The notes: generated from the sequence alone by a model not told the origin. A stretch of DNA of 40,432 bases from WGAL01 sp964570865 (GCA_964570865.1 CAZMZM010000018.1:1-40432); one strand, 5' to 3'. Shown: positions 25,255 to 34,868, numbered from the stretch's first letter. Translations and numbers: made by a program.

Positions 25255-27198
25255 ATGAAAAAGAAATTATTAACAATTTTAATCATAACGGTTTTACTCC
25301 TTTCCGTGAGTTTTCTGGCTTATGTAAATGAGAGTTTGTCTGAAGCCGATACTCCACGAAAATATTGCGCAAATCCCTCTGCAGCAGCTCAATCAGATTT
25401 TAGCGAGATTCCGGAATATAATTTATCTGTAGAATATAATTGGGGGGAACAGAAGCTAAATGTTCAAGCTACCCTGAATGTTGCATCAAATGGATTGAAA
25501 GATTCAGTACTTTATTTTCTTCTACCGGCAAACGGATTAAAGAGCAAACGGACGCTTTTTGCCTTCGATAAAAATCTTGAAAGTACTGATTTTACTTCAT
25601 TCAAGTTCTCGGATGTTAAGATTAACGGAGAAAATGCAAAATACCGTTATATTGCAAAAACCGGAGGTTTCACTAACGACAGTACTTTAATTGGAATGCG
25701 TCTTCCGGTGAGTGAAAATAATTACTATAAAATCGAATTCAAATATAGTCTTATTGTCCCCGAAGGGAACTATATATTCGGATATTCTAAGCATAAAAAC
25801 TTTTCATTGTTGAACGGTTTTTATCCGATGTTACTGCAGAAAAATAATCCGGCTGATAATTTTTATTCTTTCAACGCTTGCGATCTGCAGGCATCTAACT
25901 TTAATATAAAAGTAAAAGTAGCTGAAAACATTTCAATCTTAAATCCGGAATTTGTGAAAGAGAGTTTAGCCGGAAGTTACATAGGGGTTTTTAAAAAGAT
26001 TAAAAATCCGGCTATTATTTTTAAGGATGTTACAAAAAAGTATAATCACAAACAGTTTGACGTTGGCGGACAAAATGCAGCTATTTGGTTACAGGAAAAG
26101 AATTCCGATTTTGTCCGAAGAATTAAAGATGCGCTGCAAAATTCCAATAATTATTTGACTAAGTTTATGAAAGTCAATAATTGTAATTCTCTCTTGTTTG
26201 TTGAACTTCCTCGTTCATTTAAAATCGAAAAATTCAGTGCTTCAGGTGTTACCGGATTTCACATTAATCTGTTTTCCCCAATCTGGAAAAAGGAACCGGA
26301 AGCAACAATAATTAATAGCTATGTCGCTCAATTTTTTGACGGTTCGTTTACTACGGAATTTAGAGAACATCCTTGGATGCGGTTAGGGATTTCCGAATTT
26401 ATTACCGATGAAATCTTTCATCGGTTCTACGGTAATTTATCTCAAAGTTTTAACTTGGTTTCATACCTCCCCGTAAAAGGGGAAAATATGTTTTCGTATG
26501 ATGAAATACCTATTATCTATACATTAAGTTCATTCAACTACGAACCTTGGAAGGATAAAATTGACAGTTACCTTAAATTTCAAAATAAAATAGCATTTGG
26601 TAATTTACCTAATAATTATTTCGGTAAGGATTTTTGCAATTTTGTCGAAGTGATTAAACCCTCATTAGGATTGGAAATATTTAAAAATTATTATGGAATT
26701 GAAAATTTAAAAAAGGTTTTTAGAGAGTTTCAAAATCTTTGCCAAAATTCAGGAACAATCTCGGCTTTGGAATTTAACAGCGCAATTCTTAATGTTTTAG
26801 GTAAAGATGCAGCTGAACTCTGGGAAAATTTAACTCTATCTTCAGGTAAAATTGATCTTAGAATAGATAACATTTCGCATATTTCAGACACAAAATATTC
26901 CCTTGTCGCTTCCTTGTCGGGTAATCTTTCGGCTCCTGTCGATATTGAAGTTTATACTGATAAAGATACTCTCAGATTCAGTTGGAATACTAAGGAAAAT
27001 ATTAAACAGATATTTTTCGATTCTTCCGCTGATGTTTTCGGAGCGGCGGTAGATCCTAAATACAAGATACTTTTTGATGAAAACTTTGCCGACAATTCAT
27101 TCTTTTTCGATTCGAATCTCACCACTTCATTTTCCTTTGCCATACATTGGTTCTTTTGGGTACAAAATGCTTTAATGATTTTCGGAGTTTTCGGATGA
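25255..27198 (+). CDS. Membrane-anchored M1-aminopeptidase-like protein lacking zinc ligands
   Basis: 647 residues. An N-terminal hydrophobic segment (about 3-24) would export or anchor it, and a second hydrophobic stretch sits at the extreme C terminus (about 624-646). Residues 55-250 resemble the beta-rich M1 N-terminal domain. In the catalytic-domain position NSYVAQFF (354-361) aligns with HELAHQWW, and HPWMRLGISEFI (from 372) aligns with the DxWLxEGLAEY motif, so both His, the catalytic Glu and the third ligand Glu are all replaced. Residues about 540-620 look like the Ig-like domain that follows in some M1 proteins. It is most likely a non-catalytic, extracytoplasmic binding protein. Its stop overlaps the following membrane gene (ATGA). 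The M1 relationship is by motif reading. Confidence 0.7.
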   Translation: MKKKLLTILIITVLLLSVSFLAYVNESLSEADTPRKYCANPSAAAQSDFSEIPEYNLSVEYNWGEQKLNVQATLNVASNGLKDSVLYFLLPANGLKSKRTLFAFDKNLESTDFTSFKFSDVKINGENAKYRYIAKTGGFTNDSTLIGMRLPVSENNYYKIEFKYSLIVPEGNYIFGYSKHKNFSLLNGFYPMLLQKNNPADNFYSFNACDLQASNFNIKVKVAENISILNPEFVKESLAGSYIGVFKKIKNPAIIFKDVTKKYNHKQFDVGGQNAAIWLQEKNSDFVRRIKDALQNSNNYLTKFMKVNNCNSLLFVELPRSFKIEKFSASGVTGFHINLFSPIWKKEPEATIINSYVAQFFDGSFTTEFREHPWMRLGISEFITDEIFHRFYGNLSQSFNLVSYLPVKGENMFSYDEIPIIYTLSSFNYEPWKDKIDSYLKFQNKIAFGNLPNNYFGKDFCNFVEVIKPSLGLEIFKNYYGIENLKKVFREFQNLCQNSGTISALEFNSAILNVLGKDAAELWENLTLSSGKIDLRIDNISHISDTKYSLVASLSGNLSAPVDIEVYTDKDTLRFSWNTKENIKQIFFDSSADVFGAAVDPKYKILFDENFADNSFFFDSNLTTSFSFAIHWFFWVQNALMIFGVFG

Positions 27199-28103
27199 TT
27201 AAAAAGGAACTTACATATGGAATCAGGCAAGTTGTTTACAATTTTAAATTTGCACTCCTTTTTTTCGCTGTTAATTTTTTGGTAGCTGCAATACTGAGTA
27301 TCGGTGTTTGGGCTGATTTGAATTCCAATCTCTCACATTCCATTTTGTCCCAAAAACTTGCAATAGCATCCGACTTTAGTTGGTATTTGCAATTCAGACA
27401 TCTGTTTGCTCCGGAGTTAAATAATCTGACTTATTCTCTGATAGTTTCAATTGTTCTTTATGTTTTAATTCAGACTTACTTTTCAGCCGGAATTGTCGCT
27501 GTGTTCAAAGAACCCAAAAAAAATCACATTATCGACTTCTTTTACGGCGGAGTAAAATACTGGTCGAGATTTCTTAAAATTTCGTTAGTTTCAATCATTC
27601 TGGTAGCCCTGGCTTTTATTCTGAATGATTTCTTCGGACAACTTTTATTTAACATCTTTAAGAATTCGGATAATGCGCTTTGGGATTTTATTTTCAGATC
27701 GTTACGGTACTTTGTGTTAATTACGTTACTTATCACAATTACGCTTTTTGCAGATTATGCGAAAGTAAGCAGCGCTGTTGATAATGTTACTTCTTTAAGG
27801 AAAACAATAATTAATTCAGCTGTTTTTATTAAAGAAAATTTCCTTTATTCGTTTTCATTATTTATGTTGATTTCTATAATCGGTCTTCTCGGAGCGATAG
27901 TTTATAATATAATCGGAAATTTTGTCAGCAGGTCGCCATATACTTATATAATTATTACATTTACTCTTCAACAATTGTTGATTATCTTTAGGTTTGGAAT
28001 AAAAATGTTGTTTGTTTCAGTTGAAGTTAATCTATATAAAGATTTGAGTGCCGATATAATTCCGGTACAAGCAGTTGAACAGCCAATAGTAACAGGAGAT
28101 TAG
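27195..28103 (+). CDS. Hypothetical integral membrane protein paired with the M1-like protein
   Basis: 302 residues from ATG 27195, chosen because it overlaps the previous stop by 4 nt; the frame is open to 27147 but the extra residues lie within the upstream gene. Hydrophobic segments at about 17-37, 80-102, 130-152, 168-188, 215-243 and 255-272 suggest five or six spans. A cytoplasmic-looking start (MIKKELTYGIRQVVYN) and a charged, Pro-containing tail flank them. No known family recognised. Translation coupling suggests a complex with the M1-like protein. It ends 2 nt before def. Confidence 0.75.
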   Translation: MIKKELTYGIRQVVYNFKFALLFFAVNFLVAAILSIGVWADLNSNLSHSILSQKLAIASDFSWYLQFRHLFAPELNNLTYSLIVSIVLYVLIQTYFSAGIVAVFKEPKKNHIIDFFYGGVKYWSRFLKISLVSIILVALAFILNDFFGQLLFNIFKNSDNALWDFIFRSLRYFVLITLLITITLFADYAKVSSAVDNVTSLRKTIINSAVFIKENFLYSFSLFMLISIIGLLGAIVYNIIGNFVSRSPYTYIIITFTLQQLLIIFRFGIKMLFVSVEVNLYKDLSADIIPVQAVEQPIVTGD

Positions 28104-28105
28104 AA

Positions 28106-28660
28106 ATGTCAGTTTTTCCTATCACGGTTTACGGTGATAAAATATTAAGAGAAAAAGCGAAACCGATTGAAAAAATAGATGACGAATTAATTTTTACAAT
28201 TCGTAAAATGTTTGAAACGATGCGTAATGCAAGTGGAATCGGGCTTGCGGCAAATCAAGTAAATATTGACAAACAATTTTTTATTGTTGATGTCAGCGTT
28301 ATCGAAGGATTAGAGCATATTAAGCCTGTAACATTTATTAATCCCGAAATAGTTGAGGTTTCGGACCGTACGATTTATTTTGAAGAAGGATGTTTAAGTT
28401 TGCCTAATTTACGGGCTGAGGTTGAACGTCCGGAATTCGTAAAGGTTAGATTTTTGGATCTTAACGAAGAAATTCAAGAGATTGAAGCCGATGACCTGTT
28501 TGCCCGCGTAATTCTTCACGAGTACGATCACTTAATCGGCAAGATGATTCCGGACAGAGTTACACCGAGAATACGTAAAAAATTACAGAAAGAGTTAACT
28601 GCAATTATGAGCAGAAAAGTTGAAATTGATTATCCCATTACCGAAAGGAAGCTTGCATAG
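28106..28660 (+). CDS. def: Peptide deformylase
   Basis: Removes the formyl group from the N-terminal Met of new proteins. 184 residues. The three family motifs are intact: GIGLAANQ (44-51), EEGCLSLP with metal ligand Cys96, and HEYDH with ligands His138 and His142 and catalytic Glu139. AGGAGA lies 6 nt before the ATG. The gene is 2 nt upstream of fmt, the usual def-fmt pairing that couples formylation with deformylation. Confidence 0.97.
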   Translation: MSVFPITVYGDKILREKAKPIEKIDDELIFTIRKMFETMRNASGIGLAANQVNIDKQFFIVDVSVIEGLEHIKPVTFINPEIVEVSDRTIYFEEGCLSLPNLRAEVERPEFVKVRFLDLNEEIQEIEADDLFARVILHEYDHLIGKMIPDRVTPRIRKKLQKELTAIMSRKVEIDYPITERKLA

Positions 28661-28662
28661 AA

Positions 28663-29574
28663 ATGAAAATCGTTTTTTTCGGAACTCCCGATTTTGCTAT
28701 TCCCACACTTAAAAAAGTCTATGAAAGTAAGCACGAACTTGTAGCTGTTGTTACCGCTCCCGATAAAGCTCGCGGACGAGGACGTAAGGTTACTTTTACG
28801 CCGGTAAAAGAATTTGCCGTCAATAACAATATTTCAGTTCTCCAACCCGATAGGCTAAATGATGAAAATTTTGTAAGCAAGCTTAAAGAGTATAATGCCG
28901 ATTTATTCATAATTGTTGCTTTTCGCATACTTCCGGTTGAAGTATTTACAATTCCTAAGATCGGATCATTTAACTTACACGGCTCTATGTTGCCTAAATA
29001 TAGAGGCGCGGCTCCAATACAGTGGGCAATTATTAACGGGGATAGAAAAACCGGTTTAACAACTTTTTTCTTGGAAAAAAGAGTGGATACCGGAAATATT
29101 TTACTTCAAAAAGAAGTAGAGATTACGCCGGAAGATGATTTCGGCACTCTTCATGACAAGATGAGTGAAATTGGCGCCGAGCTTGTTTTGGATACAATAA
29201 ATTTGATTGAAAAGGGAAATTACGAACTGAAGAGTCAGAATTCCGAACTTGCCTCCAAAGCTCCGAAAATAACCAAAGAAATTGCAAAAATCGATTGGCA
29301 GAAAAGTGCGGAGCAAATAGTGAATCTAATCAGGGGATTATCGCCATTCCCCGGAGCATACTTTGTTTTAAGAGGGAAGTATTACAAAGTATTTAAAGCT
29401 AAAGTAACAGAAAAAACTCTTTCACCGAGTGAAATATTACAAACTAAAAAACAAATATTTATCGGAGCCGGTGATAATTCGATTGAAATATTGCAAATAC
29501 AGCCGGAGGGTAGAAAAAGAATGACCGCCGATGAATTTTTGCGAGGATATTCGTTATTAGAGGAAATAAGATGA
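28663..29574 (+). CDS. fmt: Methionyl-tRNA formyltransferase
   Basis: Transfers a formyl group from 10-formyl-THF to Met-tRNA initiator. 303 residues, usual size. FFGTPDFAIPTL opens the formyltransferase Rossmann domain; FNLHGSMLPKYRGAAPIQWA holds Asn104 and His106 and RVDTGNIL the catalytic Asp. The C-terminal OB-like domain (about 205-303) has LIRGLSPFPGAYF. Its stop overlaps the next start in ATGA. Confidence 0.97.
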   Translation: MKIVFFGTPDFAIPTLKKVYESKHELVAVVTAPDKARGRGRKVTFTPVKEFAVNNNISVLQPDRLNDENFVSKLKEYNADLFIIVAFRILPVEVFTIPKIGSFNLHGSMLPKYRGAAPIQWAIINGDRKTGLTTFFLEKRVDTGNILLQKEVEITPEDDFGTLHDKMSEIGAELVLDTINLIEKGNYELKSQNSELASKAPKITKEIAKIDWQKSAEQIVNLIRGLSPFPGAYFVLRGKYYKVFKAKVTEKTLSPSEILQTKKQIFIGAGDNSIEILQIQPEGRKRMTADEFLRGYSLLEEIR

Positions 29575-30527
29575 AATTATTAGATGCTGTTGGAAATACT
29601 CCGTTAGTTAAACTCGATAATATTACTGAAGGCTTAAATGCTAATATTTATGCTAAACTCGAATTTGTAAATCCCGGTGGGAGCACGAAAGACAGAATAG
29701 CAAAATATATGGTTGAAAAAGCCGAGAAGGAAGGTAAGTTAAAAAAAGGGGACACAATAATTGAAAACTCATCCGGTAATACGGCAATGGGACTTGCAAT
29801 TGTTGCCCGTCAAAAAGGATACAAGCTTAAAATAGTAATTAGAGATACTACAAGCAGAGAAAAATTAAAAATGCTTGAAGTGCTTGGCGTGGATGTAATA
29901 ACAGTTGATGCCGCAATTCCTCCGGAAAGGGAAGATTCGTATAACAATCTGGCTAAGACGTTAGCAAATAAACATCCCGATTATTATTATATAGATCAAC
30001 ATAATAATTTGGATAATAACGAAGCCCATTACATGACAACCGGACCGGAAATTTGGGAGCAAACAAGAGGCAAGATTGATTATTTTGTTCTCGGAATCGG
30101 AACCGGTGGAACAATTTGCGGTGCAGGCAAATATTTGAAGGAGAAAAATCCTAATATTAAAGTTATTGCCGTCGATCCTGTCGGTTCCATATTTTATGAT
30201 TATTTTAAGAACAAAAGACTTATAAAACCTTCTCATTACAAATTGGAAGGCTTGGGTGATGAGTTTTTAATAAAAACAGCTCAGCTTGAATATATTGATG
30301 ATATGCTGAAAATCAGTGATAAAGAAGCTTTTGAATGGACCTTAAAATTAGCAAATAGCGAAGGAATTATTGCCGGTGGTTCAAGCGGAGCAAACATTTG
30401 GGGAGCAGTAAAAGTTGCGGAGCAAGCTAAAGAAAAAGTTAATATTGTTACTATTTTCCCCGATTCGGGATATAAATACTTCAGCACAATATACAATGAC
30501 GATTGGTTTGCTGAGAACACAAAATAA
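29571..30527 (+). CDS. Cysteine synthase / cystathionine beta-synthase family protein
   Basis: A PLP-dependent beta-replacing enzyme of sulfur amino-acid metabolism. 318 residues: catalytic domain only, without C-terminal CBS domains. Lys40 in NPGGSTKDRI binds PLP, ENSSGNTAMGLA holds the substrate loop, and GIGTGGTICGAGKYLKE binds the PLP phosphate. The EGLGDEF segment and ITGG-like IIAGGSSGAN resemble the cystathionine beta-synthase branch more than CysK, but O-acetylserine sulfhydrylase activity cannot be excluded. Coupled to fmt by a 4-nt overlap. Confidence 0.9.
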   Translation: MKLLDAVGNTPLVKLDNITEGLNANIYAKLEFVNPGGSTKDRIAKYMVEKAEKEGKLKKGDTIIENSSGNTAMGLAIVARQKGYKLKIVIRDTTSREKLKMLEVLGVDVITVDAAIPPEREDSYNNLAKTLANKHPDYYYIDQHNNLDNNEAHYMTTGPEIWEQTRGKIDYFVLGIGTGGTICGAGKYLKEKNPNIKVIAVDPVGSIFYDYFKNKRLIKPSHYKLEGLGDEFLIKTAQLEYIDDMLKISDKEAFEWTLKLANSEGIIAGGSSGANIWGAVKVAEQAKEKVNIVTIFPDSGYKYFSTIYNDDWFAENTK

Positions 30528-30591
30528 TATTATAATTTGAAATATGTAAAAAGGTATATGTAATTTAATTGAAAAGATTTAGGCGGATTAA

Positions 30592-31503
30592 TTGAAGATA
30601 AATAAACATCAAAAAGAATATAAAGAAACAATTGAAAAAGAAATCGGAAGTTTAGGAAAAAGACCTGATTGGCTAAAAGTCCGATTGCCTTCGGGCGAAA
30701 ATTATTCAGAAGTCCTCAAACTTATGAGAACCTCTAAACTACACACAGTTTGTGAAGAAGCTCGTTGTCCTAACTTAGCCGAATGTTGGGGAGCACGCAC
30801 AGCCACATTTATGATTCTCGGCGAAATTTGTACCAGAAGTTGCGGTTTCTGTAATATTAAAATGGGATTGCCCGACCCTGTGGACCGGGATGAACCGCGA
30901 CGTGTTGCCGAATCGGTTATGGAACTTAATTTAAGACATGCGGTAATTACTTCGGTTGACAGAGATGAACTTAAAGATGGAGGTGCTTCCGTTTTTGCAG
31001 AAACAATCAGATTAATTAGAGAATCAAGCCCGGATTGTACAATTGAGATTCTAACTCCGGATTTTAAAGGTGATGAATCTGCTTTTGAAATAATTCTTAA
31101 AAATCCTCCTGACATTTTAAACCACAATCTTGAAACTGTAAAGAGATTATATCATGCAGTTCGTCCGCAAGCAAAATACGAAAGAAGTCTTAATTTAATT
31201 CGTTGGTTTAAGGAGAAGGGGTTACGTACCAAAAGTGGAATTATGGTTGGAATCGGCGAAACCAAGGAAGAAGTATTCGGTATAATGGATGATTTAAGAG
31301 CCGTCGGGTGTGATATAATGACTATCGGACAATATCTGCAGCCTACAAAGGAGCATCTGCCTGTTGCACGTTACGTTACTCCTAAGGAGTTTAAGGAATA
31401 CGCCGAGTATGGTATTAAGATTGGTTTTTTAGCTGTCGAGTCAGGTCCGTTAGTTCGGAGTTCCTATCACGCGGATAAACATGCCAGATTATTGAATAAT
31501 TGA
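30592..31503 (+). CDS. lipA: Lipoyl synthase
   Basis: A radical-SAM enzyme that inserts two sulfurs into octanoyl groups on GcvH and 2-oxoacid dehydrogenase E2 proteins. 303 residues. The auxiliary cluster motif is Cys54-x4-Cys59-x5-Cys65 (CEEARCPNLAEC) and the radical-SAM cluster is Cys80-x3-Cys84-x2-Cys87 (CTRSCGFC). The C-terminal RSSYHAD provides the Ser ligand of the auxiliary cluster. The start is TTG at 30592: an in-frame stop lies directly upstream, and the first ATG would remove the conserved N terminus. No octanoyltransferase (lipB) is in the window. Confidence 0.97.
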   Translation: MKINKHQKEYKETIEKEIGSLGKRPDWLKVRLPSGENYSEVLKLMRTSKLHTVCEEARCPNLAECWGARTATFMILGEICTRSCGFCNIKMGLPDPVDRDEPRRVAESVMELNLRHAVITSVDRDELKDGGASVFAETIRLIRESSPDCTIEILTPDFKGDESAFEIILKNPPDILNHNLETVKRLYHAVRPQAKYERSLNLIRWFKEKGLRTKSGIMVGIGETKEEVFGIMDDLRAVGCDIMTIGQYLQPTKEHLPVARYVTPKEFKEYAEYGIKIGFLAVESGPLVRSSYHADKHARLLNN

Positions 31504-31504
31504 G

Positions 31505-31525
31505 TTTGTTTAGAACAAAGTTTTT
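31505..31525 (+). terminator. Weak possible terminator after lipA
   Basis: TTTGTT (31505-31510) and AACAAA (31514-31519) can form a 6-bp hairpin with a 3-nt loop, followed by GTTTTT. The stem is AT-rich, so the call is uncertain. Confidence 0.3.
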
Positions 31526-31595
31526 GTTAACATTTCCGTTAAAAGCAAAGTAGAGGTTTTTTACCCAATAATATTACAATACAGAACATGAAAAA

Positions 31596-34500
31596 TTAGT
31601 TATTTTGATAGAGTGTGAATACAAAAGTTGTTCCCTTACCGACAGTAGATTCAAATTCGATTTTTCCTCCAATAAGGTTACTGTATTCTTTAGTTAAAAA
31701 TAATCCCAATCCGAGTCCGTCATAAGGTCGTTTGTAACCTGTTTTTTCTTGCGAAAATGCATTAAACAAATTTGATTGATATTCTTTCGAAATACCTTTC
31801 CCTGAATCTATAACAGTAATTTTTATTTCTTGGTTAGTTCTTTCGGCAATTACTTTTACTCTTCCTTCTCTTTGAGTATATTGCAAAGCATTGTCAACAA
31901 GATTAATAATGATTTGATGGAACGCATGATTATCCGTAAAGATATTAGGGTTGTCACAATTTATTTCAACGGAAAAATCTATTTTTGAAGCAATGGCTAC
32001 ATCTTTGTATTCATCTGCAATTCTATTGAGCATTGCTTTACAATCAAATGTGTAAAAACTTGGATTGTAAATTTTACGCCTGATTTCAGATACGTTAATA
32101 ATTAGTTCAACCGTTCTGATTAATCTAACAATTGATTTATGCAACCTTGGGAAGGACATTTCGAGAATAGGATTATTTTCAATATCTGAAACTTCATTTT
32201 TAATTAAAGATATAAAATTAACAATGTTGCTGAGAGGCGTTCTTATTTCGTGAGAAATTTGAGCCAGGAAATCATCTTTGATTTTTACCGCTGCTTCTGC
32301 CTCATTTTTAGCTTTTTCGAGTTCTGTATTTTTTTCTTTAAGTTCTTCTGCTTTTTCTTCAACCTCAATCAACATTTCATCGGCAAGTTGTTGCGCTCTT
32401 ATTCTTTCGGTAATATCTATCGCATAAACGGCAACACCAATAATTTCATTTTCTTCGTTATAAATGGGGTTATATCTATCTTCGTAAAAAATTCTGTAGA
32501 GGTTCTCGTCTCCGTGTTCTTCTAATAGAACAAAGTTTTCGCCATTTAATGCTCGTTGGAAATTTTCTTTTAACGTTTGTCTATCTTTGTCGTTTTTAAT
32601 ATAATCTAGAATACATTTGCCTATTTCAATATCTACGTCCCAAATTTGTTTCATCACTTCTTTGTGCTGAAACGTAAAATCGAGATAACAAAACTCTTTA
32701 TCAAGTGCGAAAACGATTATTCCTTTGGGGCTTTCTAGAATTGCTTTCTTTAGAATGGCAAGTTTTTTATAACGTTTTTCACTCTCAATTAGTTTTCTTT
32801 CTATTTCTTTTCTTTGTGTAATTTCGCGAACAATGACTAATACTTCTTCACTATTCATTGCAGTTATTCGAGCTTCAAAATCTTTCTCCTTGCCGGCTAT
32901 TGTTAAGGTATATTCAAATGTAATTAAGGAGTGGGTTTGTTTTTGCAAGATATTATCGATAGCTTCAATAGTTTGTTTTGCAATATTAGCAGGTAAAACT
33001 TCATTAACATTCTTGTCTATGAAGTTTTTAGAGTCTGCGTATAAAAGAGATGTTGAGTGAGTAATATAATTTTTAAATACGTAATTTTTGTCGAAAATGA
33101 AAATAATATCGGGTAAAGCATTAATTACAGCCGTATTAAATTCTTCTTGTTTTTTAAGTTTATTCAACAAACGAAGTTCTTGAGTAATATTTCGGAACAC
33201 AAGAACTGCTCCAAGCACATTCCCGTTTTTATCTTTTATAGGCGAAACATTATAAGTGATATTATATTGTTTGCCTGAAGTAGAAATTAGAATTACGTTG
33301 TCCATTTTCACAACAGTAGTGCCACTATTGAGAGTTTGTTGTATCGGATTGTCTATTGCTTCTCTTGTATTCTCAGTTATGATGTTAAATATTTCTGATG
33401 ATTTCTTGCCGATTGCCTCTTCTGAACTAATTTCTAATAACTGTTCAGCCGATTTGTTTATTAATTGAATATTTCCATCTTTATCCGTTGTAATTAAACC
33501 GTTGCCAATAGATTGTATTGTAATAAATAGTTTTTCTCTATCGTTTCTCAAATTATCTTCGGCTCGTTTCTTTTCCTCTAACATTTTGTTGGCTGTTTCG
33601 GCAAGAGGAATAAATTCTGAGGCTTTAATTTTCTTTAAGTCAAAGGGTTTATAGTTTTTTGCGGCATCTTGGAAAAATTTAATAAAAAGGTTAAAATCTG
33701 CTTTTAAAGTTTTTATCCCATAATGAATTAGGAAAAGAAACATAATAAGAATTACTAAAGCAAAAAGAGTAGAGAAAATTATTTCTTTAATAATGCTATT
33801 ATAAAGTTCTTCTTCACTGCTTGCAAGTTTATTGTTAATATCGTCCAGATAAATACCGGCGGCGACAATAATCTTTTTATTGTTTGTGAGTTTAAAAAAG
33901 GTTTCTTTTTCAATTGGGGTATCTTTTCCAGGCTTTTTATACCAATATTTGACAAATGTTTCGCCGTTTTCTCGCAACCCTTTTAGAAATTCCTTCCTAA
34001 AATATTTGCCTTTAGCGTCTTGGTAATCGTCCGAAAGATATTTACCTTCTAAATCGGGACGATTAGGGTTAACGAGCATTGTTGCAAAATTCTTTCCCCC
34101 GTTAATATTGAATAATCTTAACATGAAAATGTAATTGGCTTTATTATCGCCGAATCTGTAATTATGAACAAATTCAACAATGTTTTTTCGAAGACCTTTT
34201 CCTACGTCTTCAAGAAAAACCCCTGTTCCGATCACCCAATTAAGGGGTTTAAAAACTTTAAGGTATGTAAGTTTTTCAGTAGGAGTAATACTTCCGGGTT
34301 TTGCCCAATTATAATGTGCAAAGCTTTCGCCGTTTTTCTTTACCCTGTTAAGGGATTCTCTAAAAATTTTTTTATCGTTCTCTGAAAATTTATTATTCGC
34401 AAATAAGTTTTTCCCCGATAGTTTCTTGTTTGCGCCGTGATAAATTATGTTACCCTTAAAATCGATAATAAAAAAATAATTGGGTTTCTCGCTGTTGGAA

Positions 34501-34868
34501 AAGTTGTCAATTGTTTGAATAATTTTATGTTTAATGTCCCCAACAGGTCTTTTTTCTTTTGAGCAAGTTTGGAATATTTGATTGAAAATAATTAGAGCTC
34601 CGTGAACTCTCGTTTTGATTAGATTTTTTGAATTATTAAGAAGTTGTTTGTTTTGTATTTCAAGGAATTTTACAACGCGTCCTACTTCTGATTTTACTAA
34701 TTTTTTCTGTTGTTGTATAAGTTCTTTTTTTAACGCATTTTGCTCATCATTAAATTTATTAATTAATTCGATGATATCGTAACTTTTAATTATAAAAATT
34801 CCACCAACAATAAGAATAAATCCCCATCGTTGAACAAGTTTAGGTAATGAAATTTTATTTTCTTTCAT
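31596..34868 (-). CDS. Orphan Cache-PAS hybrid sensor histidine kinase (no receiver domain)
   Basis: A membrane sensor kinase of 1090 residues. TM1 is at about 15-29, followed by a helical stretch and a large extracytoplasmic region with two tandem Cache-type modules (about 100-225 and 240-345). Each carries the GENG/NGE-SFAHYNW or TFVKYWY-KKPG pattern of Cache_2 domains. TM2 is at about 362-384. Three PAS domains follow (about 443-560, 575-690 and 700-822), then a coiled coil (825-865). HisKA holds His873 in ISHEIRTPLS. The HATPase has the N box with Asn993, the G1 box DSGKGIS at 1021-1027 and the G2 box GLGLGL at 1051-1056. All catalytic elements are intact. No response regulator is adjacent. 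The ligand is unknown; Cache domains often bind small organic acids or amino acids. Confidence 0.93.
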   Translation of the reverse strand: MKENKISLPKLVQRWGFILIVGGIFIIKSYDIIELINKFNDEQNALKKELIQQQKKLVKSEVGRVVKFLEIQNKQLLNNSKNLIKTRVHGALIIFNQIFQTCSKEKRPVGDIKHKIIQTIDNFSNSEKPNYFFIIDFKGNIIYHGANKKLSGKNLFANNKFSENDKKIFRESLNRVKKNGESFAHYNWAKPGSITPTEKLTYLKVFKPLNWVIGTGVFLEDVGKGLRKNIVEFVHNYRFGDNKANYIFMLRLFNINGGKNFATMLVNPNRPDLEGKYLSDDYQDAKGKYFRKEFLKGLRENGETFVKYWYKKPGKDTPIEKETFFKLTNNKKIIVAAGIYLDDINNKLASSEEELYNSIIKEIIFSTLFALVILIMFLFLIHYGIKTLKADFNLFIKFFQDAAKNYKPFDLKKIKASEFIPLAETANKMLEEKKRAEDNLRNDREKLFITIQSIGNGLITTDKDGNIQLINKSAEQLLEISSEEAIGKKSSEIFNIITENTREAIDNPIQQTLNSGTTVVKMDNVILISTSGKQYNITYNVSPIKDKNGNVLGAVLVFRNITQELRLLNKLKKQEEFNTAVINALPDIIFIFDKNYVFKNYITHSTSLLYADSKNFIDKNVNEVLPANIAKQTIEAIDNILQKQTHSLITFEYTLTIAGKEKDFEARITAMNSEEVLVIVREITQRKEIERKLIESEKRYKKLAILKKAILESPKGIIVFALDKEFCYLDFTFQHKEVMKQIWDVDIEIGKCILDYIKNDKDRQTLKENFQRALNGENFVLLEEHGDENLYRIFYEDRYNPIYNEENEIIGVAVYAIDITERIRAQQLADEMLIEVEEKAEELKEKNTELEKAKNEAEAAVKIKDDFLAQISHEIRTPLSNIVNFISLIKNEVSDIENNPILEMSFPRLHKSIVRLIRTVELIINVSEIRRKIYNPSFYTFDCKAMLNRIADEYKDVAIASKIDFSVEINCDNPNIFTDNHAFHQIIINLVDNALQYTQREGRVKVIAERTNQEIKITVIDSGKGISKEYQSNLFNAFSQEKTGYKRPYDGLGLGLFLTKEYSNLIGGKIEFESTVGKGTTFVFTLYQNN

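Noticed and set aside
27147..27194. Earlier start for the membrane protein following the M1-like gene
   Set aside because: It would add 16 residues encoded within the upstream gene. The ATG at 27195 gives the usual 4-nt ATGA overlap and starts a sensible N terminus.
25255..27198. Active M1 metallopeptidase
   Set aside because: No HExxH motif exists anywhere in the protein, and the expected positions are substituted.
30702..31127. 141-residue open frame on the - strand within lipA
   Set aside because: Antisense shadow of lipA; Ser-rich translation with no motif.
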